A DNA stretch of 64,000 nt from NCBI GenBank assembly GCA_903913915.1, contig CAIWNE010000094.1:1-64000 (forward strand). Direction: 5' to 3'. The notes beneath the pieces are model-generated. The model did no database searches. It was not told the DNA's origin and saw only the letters and a program-made list of their open reading frames with translations. This document shows, piece after piece, positions 33,302 through 42,019 of this stretch (positions within the stretch are counted from its first letter, which is position 1; the number at the start of each line of letters is the position of its first letter). The DNA is from an uncultured Opitutia bacterium (GTDB taxonomy: Bacteria > Verrucomicrobiota > Verrucomicrobiia > Opitutales > UBA953). A program made the translations under genes and the position numbers.

Positions 33302-36025
33302 TTAGCCGAGCGTGGCGATCATCCGCGCGATCTCGTCGCGCTTGGCCTTGGCTTCGTCGAGCTGCTTGCGGGCGCCTTCAAGGATCTTCGCGGGAGCCTT
33401 CGAGACGAAGGCCTCGTTGGTGAGCTTGGCTTCGCCGGCGGCGACCGCCTGTTCGAGCTTGGCGAGTTCCTTGGCGAGGCGGACCTTCTCGGCGGCGACG
33501 TCGACCGTGCCGGAGAGTTCCAGCAGGAGGGTGCCCAGCGAGGTGAGCGCGCCGGTACGGTCGCCGGCGGAATCGGCGAAGCCGATCTCGGCCAGGCCGG
33601 CCATGCTGCTGAGCTTGTCGCGGTTCGACAGCAGGAGCGCCTTGGCCGTGGCGTCCTTGGCGACGACCGTGATGATCGAATCGCGACGGGTCGCCTGGTT
33701 GGCCTGGGACTTGAGGCCGCGGACGGAGGCGACGAATTCGCGGAGCAGGGCGACGTCGGCGACCTTGGCGGCGGAGAGCTTGATGCCGTTCTCACGGAGG
33801 ACGCGAAGCAGGTCGCCGCCCGAGCCGGTATGGTGGTTCTGGATGAAGTCCTTTTCGGCGCCGTAGCCCAGGAGGTGCCAGAGTTCCTCGGAGATGAACG
33901 GGGCGACCGGGTGGAGCAGCAGCAGGAACTGGCGCAGGACGAGGTCCTGCACGGCGAGGCAGTTGTCGACGAGGGCAGGGTCCTTGAGCCGGGCCTTCGA
34001 GGCTTCCACGTACCAGTCGCAGAAGTCGCCCCAGAAGAACGAATAGAGCCCTTGCGCGTAGGCGGTGAACTCGTGGTCGTCGAGGTTCTTGGCCGTGCTG
34101 TCGGTCAGTTCGGCGAGGCCTTGGAGGATCGCGAAGTCATCGTCGTCGAGCTGCGACGCCTTGATGCGGCTGACGACGGCGGCGAGCGTGGAGTTGTCGG
34201 CCATCGGGCCGGACATCTGGCGGAAGCGGGCGGCGTTCCAGAGCTTGTTGCAGAAGTTGCGGCCTTGGCCGACGCGGTCTTCGTCGAACAGGATGTCCTG
34301 GCCTTTGGGCGCGATGGACAGCAGTCCGAAGCGGAGGCCGTCGGCGCCGAACTTCGCGATGAGGTCGAGCGGCTCCGGCGAATTGCCGAGCGACTTCGAC
34401 ATCTTGCGGCCGAGCTTGTCGCGGATGATGCCGTTGAAGTAGACGCGCTTGAACGGGATGCGCTGGCGGATCTCGTCGTCGGTGAGCGTCTTCTTTTCCG
34501 GGCCGTGCAGCTCGAGGCCGGCGATGATCATGCGGGCGACCCAGAGGAAGATGATGTCGGGACCCGTCGCGAGGGCGCCGGTCGGGTACCAATGCTTGAG
34601 CTCCTCGGTCGTCTCGCCGGGCTTGCGCCAGCCGATGGTCGCGAGGCACCAGAGCCAGGAGGAGGCCCAGGTGTCGAGCACGTCGGGGTCCTGCTCCCAG
34701 TTGGCGGCGTCGGCCGGGGCGGTCAGGGATACGTGGAGATTCTTCGGGTCGTTGCGGTCGGCGCCCTTGCGATACCAGACCGGGATGCGATGGCCCCACC
34801 AGAGCTGGCGGCTCACGCACCAGTCCTGGATGTTTTCGAGCCAGTGGAGGTACGTCTTCGTCCATCGTTCCGGGTGGAACTTGATGATGCCTGCCGTGAC
34901 GGCGCGCTTGGCTTCGTCGATCTTCGGGTAGCGGATGAACCACTGTTCGCTGAGGCGGGGTTCGATCGGGACGTCGGCACGTTCCGAATAGCCTACGGTG
35001 TTCTCGTAAGGTTCGGTCTTCACCAGGGCGCCGAGCTCCTCGAGGAGCTTTTCGGCCATGACACGCGCCTTGAAGCGCTCCACGCCTGCGAGCGGGCCGG
35101 CGTCGGCGTTCATCGTGCCATCGGGGTTCATCACGTCGATGACCGGGAGGTTGTGGCGCTTGCCGATGTCGAAGTCGGTGCGATCATGGGCCGGCGTGAC
35201 CTTCAGCACGCCGGTGCCGAACTCCTTCTCGACGGCGGGGTCGCCGACGATCGGAATCTGGGCGCGAGGGAAGGGGCGCCAGACGTGCTTGCCGATGAGG
35301 TGCTTGTAACGTTCGTCTTCGGGGTGGACCGCGACGGCGGCGTCGCCGGGGATCGTCTCCGGACGCGTGGTCGAGATCTCGAGGAAAGTGCCGGGGATCT
35401 CGGCGACCTCATAGCGCATCCGGTAGAGCGAGCCCTTGGAGGGCTTCATGATCACCTCTTCGTCGGAGAGTCCGGTCTGCGAGACGGGGCACCAGTTGAC
35501 CATGCGCTTGCCGCGGTAGACGTAGCCTCGTTCGTAGAGCGTGACAAAAGTCTGGAGTACCGCCTGCGAGTAGCCGGCGTCGAGCGTATGGACGGTTCGG
35601 TCCCAATCGCAGGAAGCGCCGAGCTTGCGAAGCTGGCCGAGGATGATGCCGCCGTGCTTGTCGCGCCAATCGGACGCGACCTGGATGAATTTCTCACGGC
35701 CGAGGTCATGGCGCGTCTTGCCTTCCTTCTGGCGGAGTTCCTTCTCGACGCGGGATTGCGTGGCGATGCCGGCATGGTCGGTCCCAGGGAGCCAGAGGGC
35801 CGATTTGCCTTCCTGGCGGGCCCGGCGGACCATGATGTCCTGCAGCGTGTTGTTGAGCAGGTGTCCCATGTGGAGGACGCCGGTGACGTTGGGAGGAGGG
35901 ATCATCACCGCGAAGGACTCGCGGGCATGGTCGACCTTGCCCTTGAAACAGCCCGCCGCGACCCAGCGATCGTACCACTGCTGTTCGACGCCTTGCGGCT
36001 CATAAGATTTGGGGATTTCAGCCAT
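33302..36025 (-). CDS. valS: Valyl-tRNA synthetase
   Basis: This 907-aa class I synthetase charges tRNA-Val in the cytosol. HMGH (the HIGH motif) is at residues 52-55 after PPPNVTG, and GRKMSKSLGN is the KMSKS loop. DWCVSRQLWWGHRIPVWY is typical of ValS, and the middle editing domain has EISTTRPETIPGD. A C-terminal Val-type coiled coil (ELAKLEQAVAAGEAKL...) is present. The leader is pyrimidine-rich (CATTCCTCTTTCCG before ATG) with no Shine-Dalgarno sequence. The SRP RNA gene is divergent, with about 67 bases between them. It heads the amino-sugar operon. Confidence 0.97.
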   Translation of the reverse strand: MAEIPKSYEPQGVEQQWYDRWVAAGCFKGKVDHARESFAVMIPPPNVTGVLHMGHLLNNTLQDIMVRRARQEGKSALWLPGTDHAGIATQSRVEKELRQKEGKTRHDLGREKFIQVASDWRDKHGGIILGQLRKLGASCDWDRTVHTLDAGYSQAVLQTFVTLYERGYVYRGKRMVNWCPVSQTGLSDEEVIMKPSKGSLYRMRYEVAEIPGTFLEISTTRPETIPGDAAVAVHPEDERYKHLIGKHVWRPFPRAQIPIVGDPAVEKEFGTGVLKVTPAHDRTDFDIGKRHNLPVIDVMNPDGTMNADAGPLAGVERFKARVMAEKLLEELGALVKTEPYENTVGYSERADVPIEPRLSEQWFIRYPKIDEAKRAVTAGIIKFHPERWTKTYLHWLENIQDWCVSRQLWWGHRIPVWYRKGADRNDPKNLHVSLTAPADAANWEQDPDVLDTWASSWLWCLATIGWRKPGETTEELKHWYPTGALATGPDIIFLWVARMIIAGLELHGPEKKTLTDDEIRQRIPFKRVYFNGIIRDKLGRKMSKSLGNSPEPLDLIAKFGADGLRFGLLSIAPKGQDILFDEDRVGQGRNFCNKLWNAARFRQMSGPMADNSTLAAVVSRIKASQLDDDDFAILQGLAELTDSTAKNLDDHEFTAYAQGLYSFFWGDFCDWYVEASKARLKDPALVDNCLAVQDLVLRQFLLLLHPVAPFISEELWHLLGYGAEKDFIQNHHTGSGGDLLRVLRENGIKLSAAKVADVALLREFVASVRGLKSQANQATRRDSIITVVAKDATAKALLLSNRDKLSSMAGLAEIGFADSAGDRTGALTSLGTLLLELSGTVDVAAEKVRLAKELAKLEQAVAAGEAKLTNEAFVSKAPAKILEGARKQLDEAKAKRDEIARMIATLG

Positions 36026-36059
36026 CGGAAAGAGGAATGATTAGGGGTTAAGTTGAGGA

Positions 36060-36088
36060 TTGAAAAGAACGGACTAGGCGGGCATCAA
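36060..36088 (+). promoter_or_regulatory. Possible promoter of the SRP RNA gene
   Basis: TTGAAA (36060-36065) is one base from the -35 consensus. CATCAA (36083-36088) is a weak -10 (three of six) at a 17-base spacing. The expected start fits the first paired base of the RNA near 36093. Confidence 0.3.
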
Positions 36089-36092
36089 GATA

Positions 36093-36200
36093 GGCAAGCC
36101 AGGCCCCATGCAACGGGTGGCCGACGAATCCCGCCAGGTCCGGAAGGAAGCAACGGCAGTCAGTCCATCCGTGTGCCGTGGCAAGCCTGGCCCCTTGCCT
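36093..36200 (+). ncRNA. ffs: Bacterial small signal recognition particle RNA (4.5S-type)
   Basis: The segment has the hallmark SRP helix 8 apex: CAGGTCCGGAAGGAAGCAAC (about 36135-36153) with a GGAA tetraloop at 36142-36145. GGCAAGCCAGGC at the 5' end pairs with GCCTGG...TTGCC at the 3' end, with a small bulge, to close the long hairpin. The size (about 108 nt) is that of the small SRP RNA without an Alu domain. It binds Ffh to target membrane and secreted proteins. A terminator follows directly. A protein frame across it is spurious. Confidence 0.95.
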
Positions 36201-36208
36201 TTTCAATC

Positions 36209-36240
36209 GACGCCTTCCCTTCATTTGGGAGGGCGTCCTT
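36209..36240 (+). terminator. Rho-independent terminator of the SRP RNA
   Basis: GACGCCTTCCC (36209-36219) pairs with GGGAGGGCGTC (36227-36237) over 11 base pairs (one G-T pair) with a 7-base loop, followed by a short T-rich run. It sits nine bases after the SRP RNA 3' end. Confidence 0.85.
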
Positions 36241-36250
36241 GTTTGGGCGC

Positions 36251-36282
36251 AAAAGAAGAAAGGGTGCTATTCGCACCCTTTC
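36251..36282 (-). terminator. Rho-independent terminator of the lpdA operon
   Basis: On the minus strand GAAAGGGTGC and GCACCCTTTC (36258-36267 and 36273-36282) form a perfect 10-bp stem with a 5-base loop. It is followed by TTCTTTT (36257-36251). It lies 20 bases after the lpdA stop and closes the sucA-odhB-lpdA transcript. Confidence 0.9.
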
Positions 36283-36302
36283 GTTCAAAAGTCCGGCTGC
36301 GC

Positions 36303-37703
36303 TCAGAGCGAGTGGATGCTCGACTTGCTGACGGCCATCGCGGCTTCCTTGAAGGATTCGCTGACGGTCGGATGGGCGAAGCAGGTGCGCGCGACGTCTT
36401 CGGCGCTGCCGCCGTATTCCATGTGGGCGCAGGCGGCGGCGATCATCTCGGAAGCGCCCTTGGCGACCATCTGGACGCCGAGCAGCTTGTCGGTCTTGGC
36501 GCAGGCGATGACCTTCACGAAGCCGGCGGTGCCGTCGGAAGCGATCGCGCGACCATTGCCGGCGAGCTGGAACTTGCCGATGGCGACTTCGACGTTCTTG
36601 GCTTTGGCGTCGGCTTCGGAAAGACCGACGCAGGCGACTTCAGGGTCGGTATAGATGACGCCCGGGATGACGGCGTAATTCACGTGGCCATGCTTGCCGG
36701 CCAGGTTCTCGGCGACGGCGACGCCTTCTTCTTCGGCCTTGTGGGCGAGCATCGGGCCGGCGACGACGTCGCCGATGGCGTAGACACCGGGGAGGTTCGT
36801 CTGGAAATGGGCGTCGATGACGATGCGGCCGCGCTCGTCGAGCTTGAGGCCGGCTTCCTGGGCCCCGAGTCCGGTGGTGTTGGCCTTGCGGCCCACGGCG
36901 ACGAGGATCTTGTCGGCAGGGAATTCTAGGGCCTTGCCGTCGCGTTCGGCCGTGAGGGCGGAGCCGGCCGCGCTCTTCTTCACGCCGGTGACCTTGGCGC
37001 CCATCTCGAACTTGATGCCTTGCTTCTCGAAGGCGTTCTGCGCGGCCTTGGCCACGTCGGCGTCATAGGCCGGGCCGCCGATGGACGGCAGCATCTCGAC
37101 GACGGTGACCTGCGAGCCGAGGCGGGACCAGACGGAGCCGAGCTCGAGGCCGATGGCCCCGGCGCCGACGACGACCATCTTCTCGGGGACGGCCTTCAGC
37201 GAGATGCCATGGTCCGAGGAGATGACGGTTTCGCCATCGAACTTCATGAACGGCAGTTCGACCGGGACGGAGCCCGTAGCGATGAGGATGTTCTTGGTCT
37301 CGAGCGTGCGGTCGCCGGCGGTGGAGCGGACGAGCACCTGGCCGGACTTCACGAGACGGCCGAGGCCGCGGACGATCTCGACGTTGCGCTTCTTGAGCAG
37401 GGCGCCGACGCCCATGTTGAGCTGCGCGACGACCTTGTCCTTGTTGGCGAGCATCGCGGAGACGTCGAAAGTGATCTTCTCGGCGCCCACGAGCCCGTGT
37501 TTCTTGCCGTGCACGGCATGCAGGAAGACTTCGGTGGAGTGGAGCAGGGCCTTGGAAGGGATGCAGCCCACGTTGAGGCAGGTTCCGCCGAGGGAGTTAT
37601 CCTTCTCCACGAGGGCGACCTTGAGGCCAAGCTGGCCGGCCTTGATGGCGGCGACATAGCCACCGGGGCCGGAACCGATTACGACGAGATCGAATTGAGA
37701 CAT
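36303..37703 (-). CDS. lpdA: Dihydrolipoyl dehydrogenase (E3)
   Basis: This 466-aa flavoprotein reoxidises dihydrolipoamide of the 2-oxo acid dehydrogenase complexes with NAD+. The FAD loop is GSGPGGYVAAI (about 10-20), the redox pair C42/C47 lies in GGTCLNVGCIPSK, the NAD loop is VVGAGAIGLELGSVW, and the C-terminal active-site His is in HPTVSE. It is 23 bases after odhB and is the last gene of the operon. The leader is pyrimidine-rich (CCTATTCCTACCTCA before ATG). Its length matches the family. Confidence 0.97.
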   Translation of the reverse strand: MSQFDLVVIGSGPGGYVAAIKAGQLGLKVALVEKDNSLGGTCLNVGCIPSKALLHSTEVFLHAVHGKKHGLVGAEKITFDVSAMLANKDKVVAQLNMGVGALLKKRNVEIVRGLGRLVKSGQVLVRSTAGDRTLETKNILIATGSVPVELPFMKFDGETVISSDHGISLKAVPEKMVVVGAGAIGLELGSVWSRLGSQVTVVEMLPSIGGPAYDADVAKAAQNAFEKQGIKFEMGAKVTGVKKSAAGSALTAERDGKALEFPADKILVAVGRKANTTGLGAQEAGLKLDERGRIVIDAHFQTNLPGVYAIGDVVAGPMLAHKAEEEGVAVAENLAGKHGHVNYAVIPGVIYTDPEVACVGLSEADAKAKNVEVAIGKFQLAGNGRAIASDGTAGFVKVIACAKTDKLLGVQMVAKGASEMIAAACAHMEYGGSAEDVARTCFAHPTVSESFKEAAMAVSKSSIHSL

Positions 37704-37726
37704 TGAGGTAGGAATAGGTGAGGGGT

Positions 37727-39004
37727 TCAGACGCCGAACAGCAGTCGCTGGGGGTCTTCGATGTACTGGCGTACCTTGACGAGGAAGGTCACGGCTTCCT
37801 TGCCGTCGATGATGCGGTGGTCGTACGACAGCGCCAGGTACATGATCGGGCGGATGACGACCTGGCCGTTCTCGGCGACAGGTCGTTCGACGATGTTGTG
37901 GAGCCCCATGATGGCCGCCTGAGGATGATTGAGGATCGGCGTCGAGAGCATCGAGCCGTAGATGCCGCCGTTGGAGATCGTGAAGACGCCGCCCTGGAGT
38001 TCGGGGAGCTGGATCTTGCCGTCGCGGGCACGCTTGCCGAAGCCGCCGATGGCTTTCTCGATGCCGGCGAAGTTGAGCTGGTCGCAGTCGCGGACGACCG
38101 GGACCATGAGCCCCTTGTCCGTTCCGACGGCCACGCCGATGTCGAAGAAGTTGTTCTCGACGATATCATCGCCGTCGAGCTGGGCGTTGATCGCGGGGAC
38201 TTCCTTCATCGCCTGCACGGCGGCCTTCACGAAGAAGGACATGAAGCCGAGCTTGACGCCGTACTTCTTGAGGAATTCCTCGCCGTGGCGCTTGCGGAGT
38301 TCCATCACCGGGGCCATGTTGACCTCGTTGAAGGTCGTGAGCATGGCGGTCTCGGACTTGGCCTGCACGAGGCGCTCGGCGATCTTGCGACGCAGCGGGG
38401 ACATGCGCTTGCGCGTCGTGCGGCCGTCGCGGGAAGGGATGACGACGGCGGGGGCCGGTGCGGAAGCGGCGGCGGAAGGCGCGACGACGGGGGCGTCGGA
38501 GCGGATCGGAGCCTGACCGGCGAGCGCGGCGAGCATGTCGCCCTTGGTCACGCGGCCCGCTTTGCCCGAGCCCTCGATGGCGGCGGGATCAAGGCCGGTT
38601 TCGGCGGAGATGCGTCGGACGGCGGGAGAGACTTCGGCGGCGGCGCCGGCTTTCGCGGCTACGGGAGCGGCCTTCGGCGAAGGAGCGGGAGCCACGGCCG
38701 GCGCAGGAGATGCGGCGGGAGCTGACTTGGTCGCGGGAGCGGGAGCGGCGGAAGGCGCGTTGCCGGCGGCGCCGGCTTCGATCGAGGCGACGACCTGATT
38801 GACGAGCACTTCCGTGCCGGCTTCGACGGTGATCGTGATCTTTCCGTCGACTTCCGCGGTACCTTCGGAGGTCACCTTGTCGGTTTCGTAGGAAAAGAGG
38901 GCTTGGCCCTTGCGAACGGCGTCACCGCTTTTGACCAGCCAGGCGGCCAGCAGGCCCCCGGTGATGGATTCGCCCATGGGAGGGATTTTGACTTCGACGG
39001 CCAT
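37727..39004 (-). CDS. odhB: Dihydrolipoyllysine succinyltransferase, E2 of 2-oxoglutarate dehydrogenase
   Basis: This 425-aa protein has one lipoyl domain (residues 1-76) with the lipoylated K43 in ETDKVTSE. An Ala/Pro-rich linker follows, then a peripheral-subunit-binding domain ([29 protein letters not shown], about 130-163) and a catalytic domain ending with SYDHRIIDG (H396, D400). It moves the succinyl group from E1 to CoA. It lies between sucA and lpdA in the natural order. The linker is alanine-rich, as expected for a flexible arm. Confidence 0.96.
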   Translation of the reverse strand: MAVEVKIPPMGESITGGLLAAWLVKSGDAVRKGQALFSYETDKVTSEGTAEVDGKITITVEAGTEVLVNQVVASIEAGAAGNAPSAAPAPATKSAPAASPAPAVAPAPSPKAAPVAAKAGAAAEVSPAVRRISAETGLDPAAIEGSGKAGRVTKGDMLAALAGQAPIRSDAPVVAPSAAASAPAPAVVIPSRDGRTTRKRMSPLRRKIAERLVQAKSETAMLTTFNEVNMAPVMELRKRHGEEFLKKYGVKLGFMSFFVKAAVQAMKEVPAINAQLDGDDIVENNFFDIGVAVGTDKGLMVPVVRDCDQLNFAGIEKAIGGFGKRARDGKIQLPELQGGVFTISNGGIYGSMLSTPILNHPQAAIMGLHNIVERPVAENGQVVIRPIMYLALSYDHRIIDGKEAVTFLVKVRQYIEDPQRLLFGV

Positions 39005-39061
39005 GAAAATTAGGTAGGTTCAACCTTGGAACCCATTCCTGCCCGTTTCAACGGGGAAATG

Positions 39062-39097
39062 ACCCTTTAAACGACCTTCGATGACCGTTTAAGGGGT
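39062..39097. repeat. Inverted repeat between sucA and odhB
   Basis: ACCCTTTAAACG (39062-39073) and CGTTTAAGGGGT (39086-39097) pair over 12 positions with one G-T pair and a 12-base loop. A smaller CCCGTT/AACGGG hairpin lies beside it at 39042-39055. It may stabilise or tune odhB mRNA, as there is no T-tract to act as a terminator. Confidence 0.5.
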
Positions 39098-39142
39098 AGT
39101 AGGAGGAGTTCCTCTGCCAAGAAAGCCTGCTTCTTAACCCTA

Positions 39143-41866
39143 TTAGGCCGTAAAGGCCTGCTTCACCATGTCCGCCTGCTCGATCTTGTGGACCGCGAGG
39201 GAGCCGACGGCCGGGGAGGCGGCGGCATCGCGACCGGCATAGGCCGGGCGGATGCCGAGGGTGGATTCGATGAGGTCGGCGACAAAGGACCAACCGCCCA
39301 TGTTCTTCGGTTCATCCTGGACCCAGACGATCTTCTTCGGGGAGCCGAGCGAGGCGTGGATCTTGGCGAGGGCTTCGCCGTCGAAGGGGTAGAACTGCTC
39401 GAGGCGCACGATGCTGGTGACGGCGTCCTTGCGGGCGGCGCGCTCGGCGTCGAGTTCGTAGAAGACCTTGCCGGAGCACAGGATGAGTCGTTCCGTCTTC
39501 GCGGCCGGCGTGGCGTCGGCGAGGACCGCCTGGAAGCGGCCCTTGGTGAGGTCGGCGAGCGTGCTGACGCATGACTTGTGGCGCAGCAGGCTCTTCGGCG
39601 TCATCACCACGAGCGGCTTGCGCAGCTCCGACTTTACCTGGCGACGAAGGACGTGGAACAGCTGGGCCGGCGTAGACGGCTGGACGACCTGGAGGTTGTT
39701 CTCGGCGCAGAGCTGCAGGAAACGTTCGAGGCGGGCGGAGGAGTGTTCCGGTCCTTGGCCTTCGTAGCCGTGCGGCAGCAGCATGACCAGCCCGCTGGTC
39801 TGGCCCCACTTCGATTCGGCCGAAGCGATGAACTGGTCGATCATGATCTGCGCCCCGTTGGCGAAGTCGCCGAACTGGGCTTCCCAGATGACGAGCGAAT
39901 CCGGGGCTTCGAGGGAGTAGCCGTAGTCGAAGCCGAGGATGGCGTATTCGGAGAGCGAGGAGTTCACCAGTTCGATCTCGGCCTGGGCGATGGTGCCGAG
40001 CGGGCAGTACTCCGCGTCGTTCGAAGGATCGTGGAGCACCGCGTGGCGATGGGAGAAGGTGCCGCGTTCGCAGTCCTGTCCGGAGATGCGCACGGGGTAG
40101 CCTTCGGCGAGCAAGGAGGCGAAGGCGAGGCCTTCGCCGAGGCTCCAATCGATGTTGGCGCCGGACTTATAGGCTTCGGCCTTGGCGTCGAGGAGTCGCT
40201 TGATCTTCGGGTTGGGCGAGAAGTCGGGGGGCATCTGCCAGAGCACCGTCGCGACCTTGTCGAGCAGTTCCTGCGGCGCGGCCGTGTCGACCGCGTGTTC
40301 GTAAGGGGACTTGAACGGGCGCACGCCGACCGGCTGCTTCTTCCGTTCTTCGATCTCGACGGCGAGCGCCGCCTGCGCGCGTTCCTGCGCGGCGTTGAGG
40401 AGGACGTCGAACTCGGTGCGCAGGCTGATCAGCTCGCCGTCGGGGGCGGAGCCGGATTCGGTCAGGCGAGAGGCGTACAGTTCGGCGACGGACGGATGGG
40501 CGGAGATCTCCCGGTAGAGCACGGGCTGCGTGAAGGCAGGTTCGTCGGTCTCGTTGTGTCCGTAGCGACGGTAGCAGACGATGTCCACCACGGCGTCGGC
40601 GCCGAACTTCTGGCGGTACTCGAGGGCGATCTCGGTGGCGAGGATCACGGCGTCCGGGTCGTCACCGTTGGCGTGGAAGATCGGGGATTCGGTGAACTTC
40701 GCTATCTCGGTACAATGACGGCCCGTGCGGGATTCGTCCGGGTTGGTGGTGAAGCCGACCTGGTTGTTGCTGACGATGTGAAGCGTGCCGCCGACCTGGT
40801 AGCCTTTGAGTTCCGCCAGGTTAAGCGTCTCCATCACGACGCCTTGGCCCGCGAAGGCGGCGTCGCCGTGGAGGAGGATCGGCAAGGCCTTGGAGCGGTC
40901 GGCTCCGCCTTGCAGGTCGACGAGGGCGCGAGTCCGGCCGAGGACGACCGGGTTGACGGCTTCAAGGTGGCTGGGGTTGTAGGCGAGGGTGATGCTGACT
41001 TCCTTGCCGTCGACCACGCGGGCGCCGGCGTAGCCCAGATGGTACTTCACGTCGCCGTCGCCATGGGTAGTATCTGGCACGTGATTCTCGGAGAAGGCGC
41101 CGAAGAGGACTTCGGCCTTCTTGCCGCAGACATTGACGAGCACGTTGAGGCGGCCGCGGTGGGCCATGCCGATGACGAGGTCCGTCACGCCGAGGCCCGG
41201 CGCGCGATGGATCACCTGGTCGAGCGCGGAGAGCATGACTTCGCCGCCTTCGACGGAGAAGCGTTTGGCGCCGACGAAGGTCTTGTGGAGGAAGCGTTCG
41301 AACTGTTCGGCCTGAACGATGGAACGCAGGAAGCGGCGGCGGGCGGCGGCGTCATAAGCCGGGCGCAGGCCGCAGGACTCGATGCGTTCGACGAGCCAAC
41401 GGCGGCGTTCGCCGTCCTGGATGTGCGTCACTTCGACGCCGATGGGGCCGCAGTAGGTCGACTTCAGCTTGGCCAGGATTTCGCCGAGCGGCAGCATCTT
41501 GCCACCGAGAAAATCGCCGGTGTGGAAGATGCGGTCGGCCGGGATGCCATCGAGTCCCAGGGCTTTTTCGGTCAGTTCGAAGTGAGGTACGGGGTCCGCC
41601 AAAGGGTTGATCCGGGCCTGCTGATGACCGATGGTGCGATAGGCGTTGATGGCGGCCAGGACCTTCCACTGGGCGACGGCATCGACCCCGCCGGTCGCAG
41701 GGGAGGCGCCCTTGGGGGCCTTGGGAGGCAGGCTTACGCCCAGTTCGAAACCTTCGAAGAAGGCGCGCCATTCGGCGTCCACGGAAGAGGGGTCCTTGGA
41801 CCACTGTTCGTGATAAGAGGATACGAGGTCCGCATTCCAGCGGGTTCCGACGCTAAGATGTTTCAT
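39143..41866 (-). CDS. sucA: 2-oxoglutarate dehydrogenase E1 component
   Basis: This thiamine-diphosphate enzyme has 907 residues if started at MKHLSVGTRWN (41866); an in-frame ATG at 41896 would add ten. Motifs are DAEWRAFFEGFELG at the N-terminus, GMAHRGRLNVL, a GDAAFAGQGVV-type diphosphate motif, RRYGHNETDEP and the C-terminal LPHGYEGQGPEHSSAR. It decarboxylates 2-oxoglutarate and succinylates lipoyl-E2 in the TCA cycle. It heads sucA-odhB-lpdA, with 138 bases before odhB that hold an inverted repeat. It is divergent from the SNF2 gene. Confidence 0.96.
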   Translation of the reverse strand: MKHLSVGTRWNADLVSSYHEQWSKDPSSVDAEWRAFFEGFELGVSLPPKAPKGASPATGGVDAVAQWKVLAAINAYRTIGHQQARINPLADPVPHFELTEKALGLDGIPADRIFHTGDFLGGKMLPLGEILAKLKSTYCGPIGVEVTHIQDGERRRWLVERIESCGLRPAYDAAARRRFLRSIVQAEQFERFLHKTFVGAKRFSVEGGEVMLSALDQVIHRAPGLGVTDLVIGMAHRGRLNVLVNVCGKKAEVLFGAFSENHVPDTTHGDGDVKYHLGYAGARVVDGKEVSITLAYNPSHLEAVNPVVLGRTRALVDLQGGADRSKALPILLHGDAAFAGQGVVMETLNLAELKGYQVGGTLHIVSNNQVGFTTNPDESRTGRHCTEIAKFTESPIFHANGDDPDAVILATEIALEYRQKFGADAVVDIVCYRRYGHNETDEPAFTQPVLYREISAHPSVAELYASRLTESGSAPDGELISLRTEFDVLLNAAQERAQAALAVEIEERKKQPVGVRPFKSPYEHAVDTAAPQELLDKVATVLWQMPPDFSPNPKIKRLLDAKAEAYKSGANIDWSLGEGLAFASLLAEGYPVRISGQDCERGTFSHRHAVLHDPSNDAEYCPLGTIAQAEIELVNSSLSEYAILGFDYGYSLEAPDSLVIWEAQFGDFANGAQIMIDQFIASAESKWGQTSGLVMLLPHGYEGQGPEHSSARLERFLQLCAENNLQVVQPSTPAQLFHVLRRQVKSELRKPLVVMTPKSLLRHKSCVSTLADLTKGRFQAVLADATPAAKTERLILCSGKVFYELDAERAARKDAVTSIVRLEQFYPFDGEALAKIHASLGSPKKIVWVQDEPKNMGGWSFVADLIESTLGIRPAYAGRDAAASPAVGSLAVHKIEQADMVKQAFTA

Positions 41867-41936
41867 TTCTTTGCCTGTAAAAGGGACGTAAACCATAGAG
41901 GCTGAGGCCCGTGTTTAACAAGCCAAGACCCAGCCA

Positions 41937-42004
41937 AAACCGCCCCGTTATCTGCCCAAAATTGACACAGTTTGGGGATTGTAAGGCCAAAACTGGGGCG
42001 GTTT
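41937..42004. promoter_or_regulatory. Nested inverted repeats between sucA and SNF2 gene
   Basis: AAACCGCCCC (41937-41946) and GGGGCGGTTT (41995-42004) are perfect complements 48 bases apart. Inside them CCCAAA (41955-41960) and TTTGGG (41971-41976) form another pair around ATTGACACAG, which contains an exact TTGACA. GCCAAAAC is repeated directly at 41933-41940 and 41986-41993. The arrangement in a divergent gap suggests an operator region. No matching regulator is known. Confidence 0.5.
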
Positions 42005-42019
42005 AATGCAGTTCCGTCG

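Noticed and set aside
32984-36040. A 1018-codon open frame on the plus strand opposite valS and nagB
   Set aside because: It is antisense to clear genes, has repetitive Gly/Glu/Val/Arg-rich composition and no domain; typical of GC-rich antisense frames.
36026-36302. T-box or riboswitch before valS
   Set aside because: The gap is taken up by the SRP RNA on the opposite strand and terminators; no T-box sequence is seen.
36108-36929. A plus-strand open frame crossing the SRP RNA and the lpdA end
   Set aside because: It begins inside the SRP RNA and is antisense to lpdA; the RNA structure explains the first part.
39578-41905. A 775-codon open frame opposite sucA
   Set aside because: Antisense shadow of a conserved gene, without family motifs.
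41962-41984. Perfect TTGACA as a promoter for the SNF2 gene
   Set aside because: No acceptable -10 hexamer at 16-18 bases; kept only as part of the repeat region.
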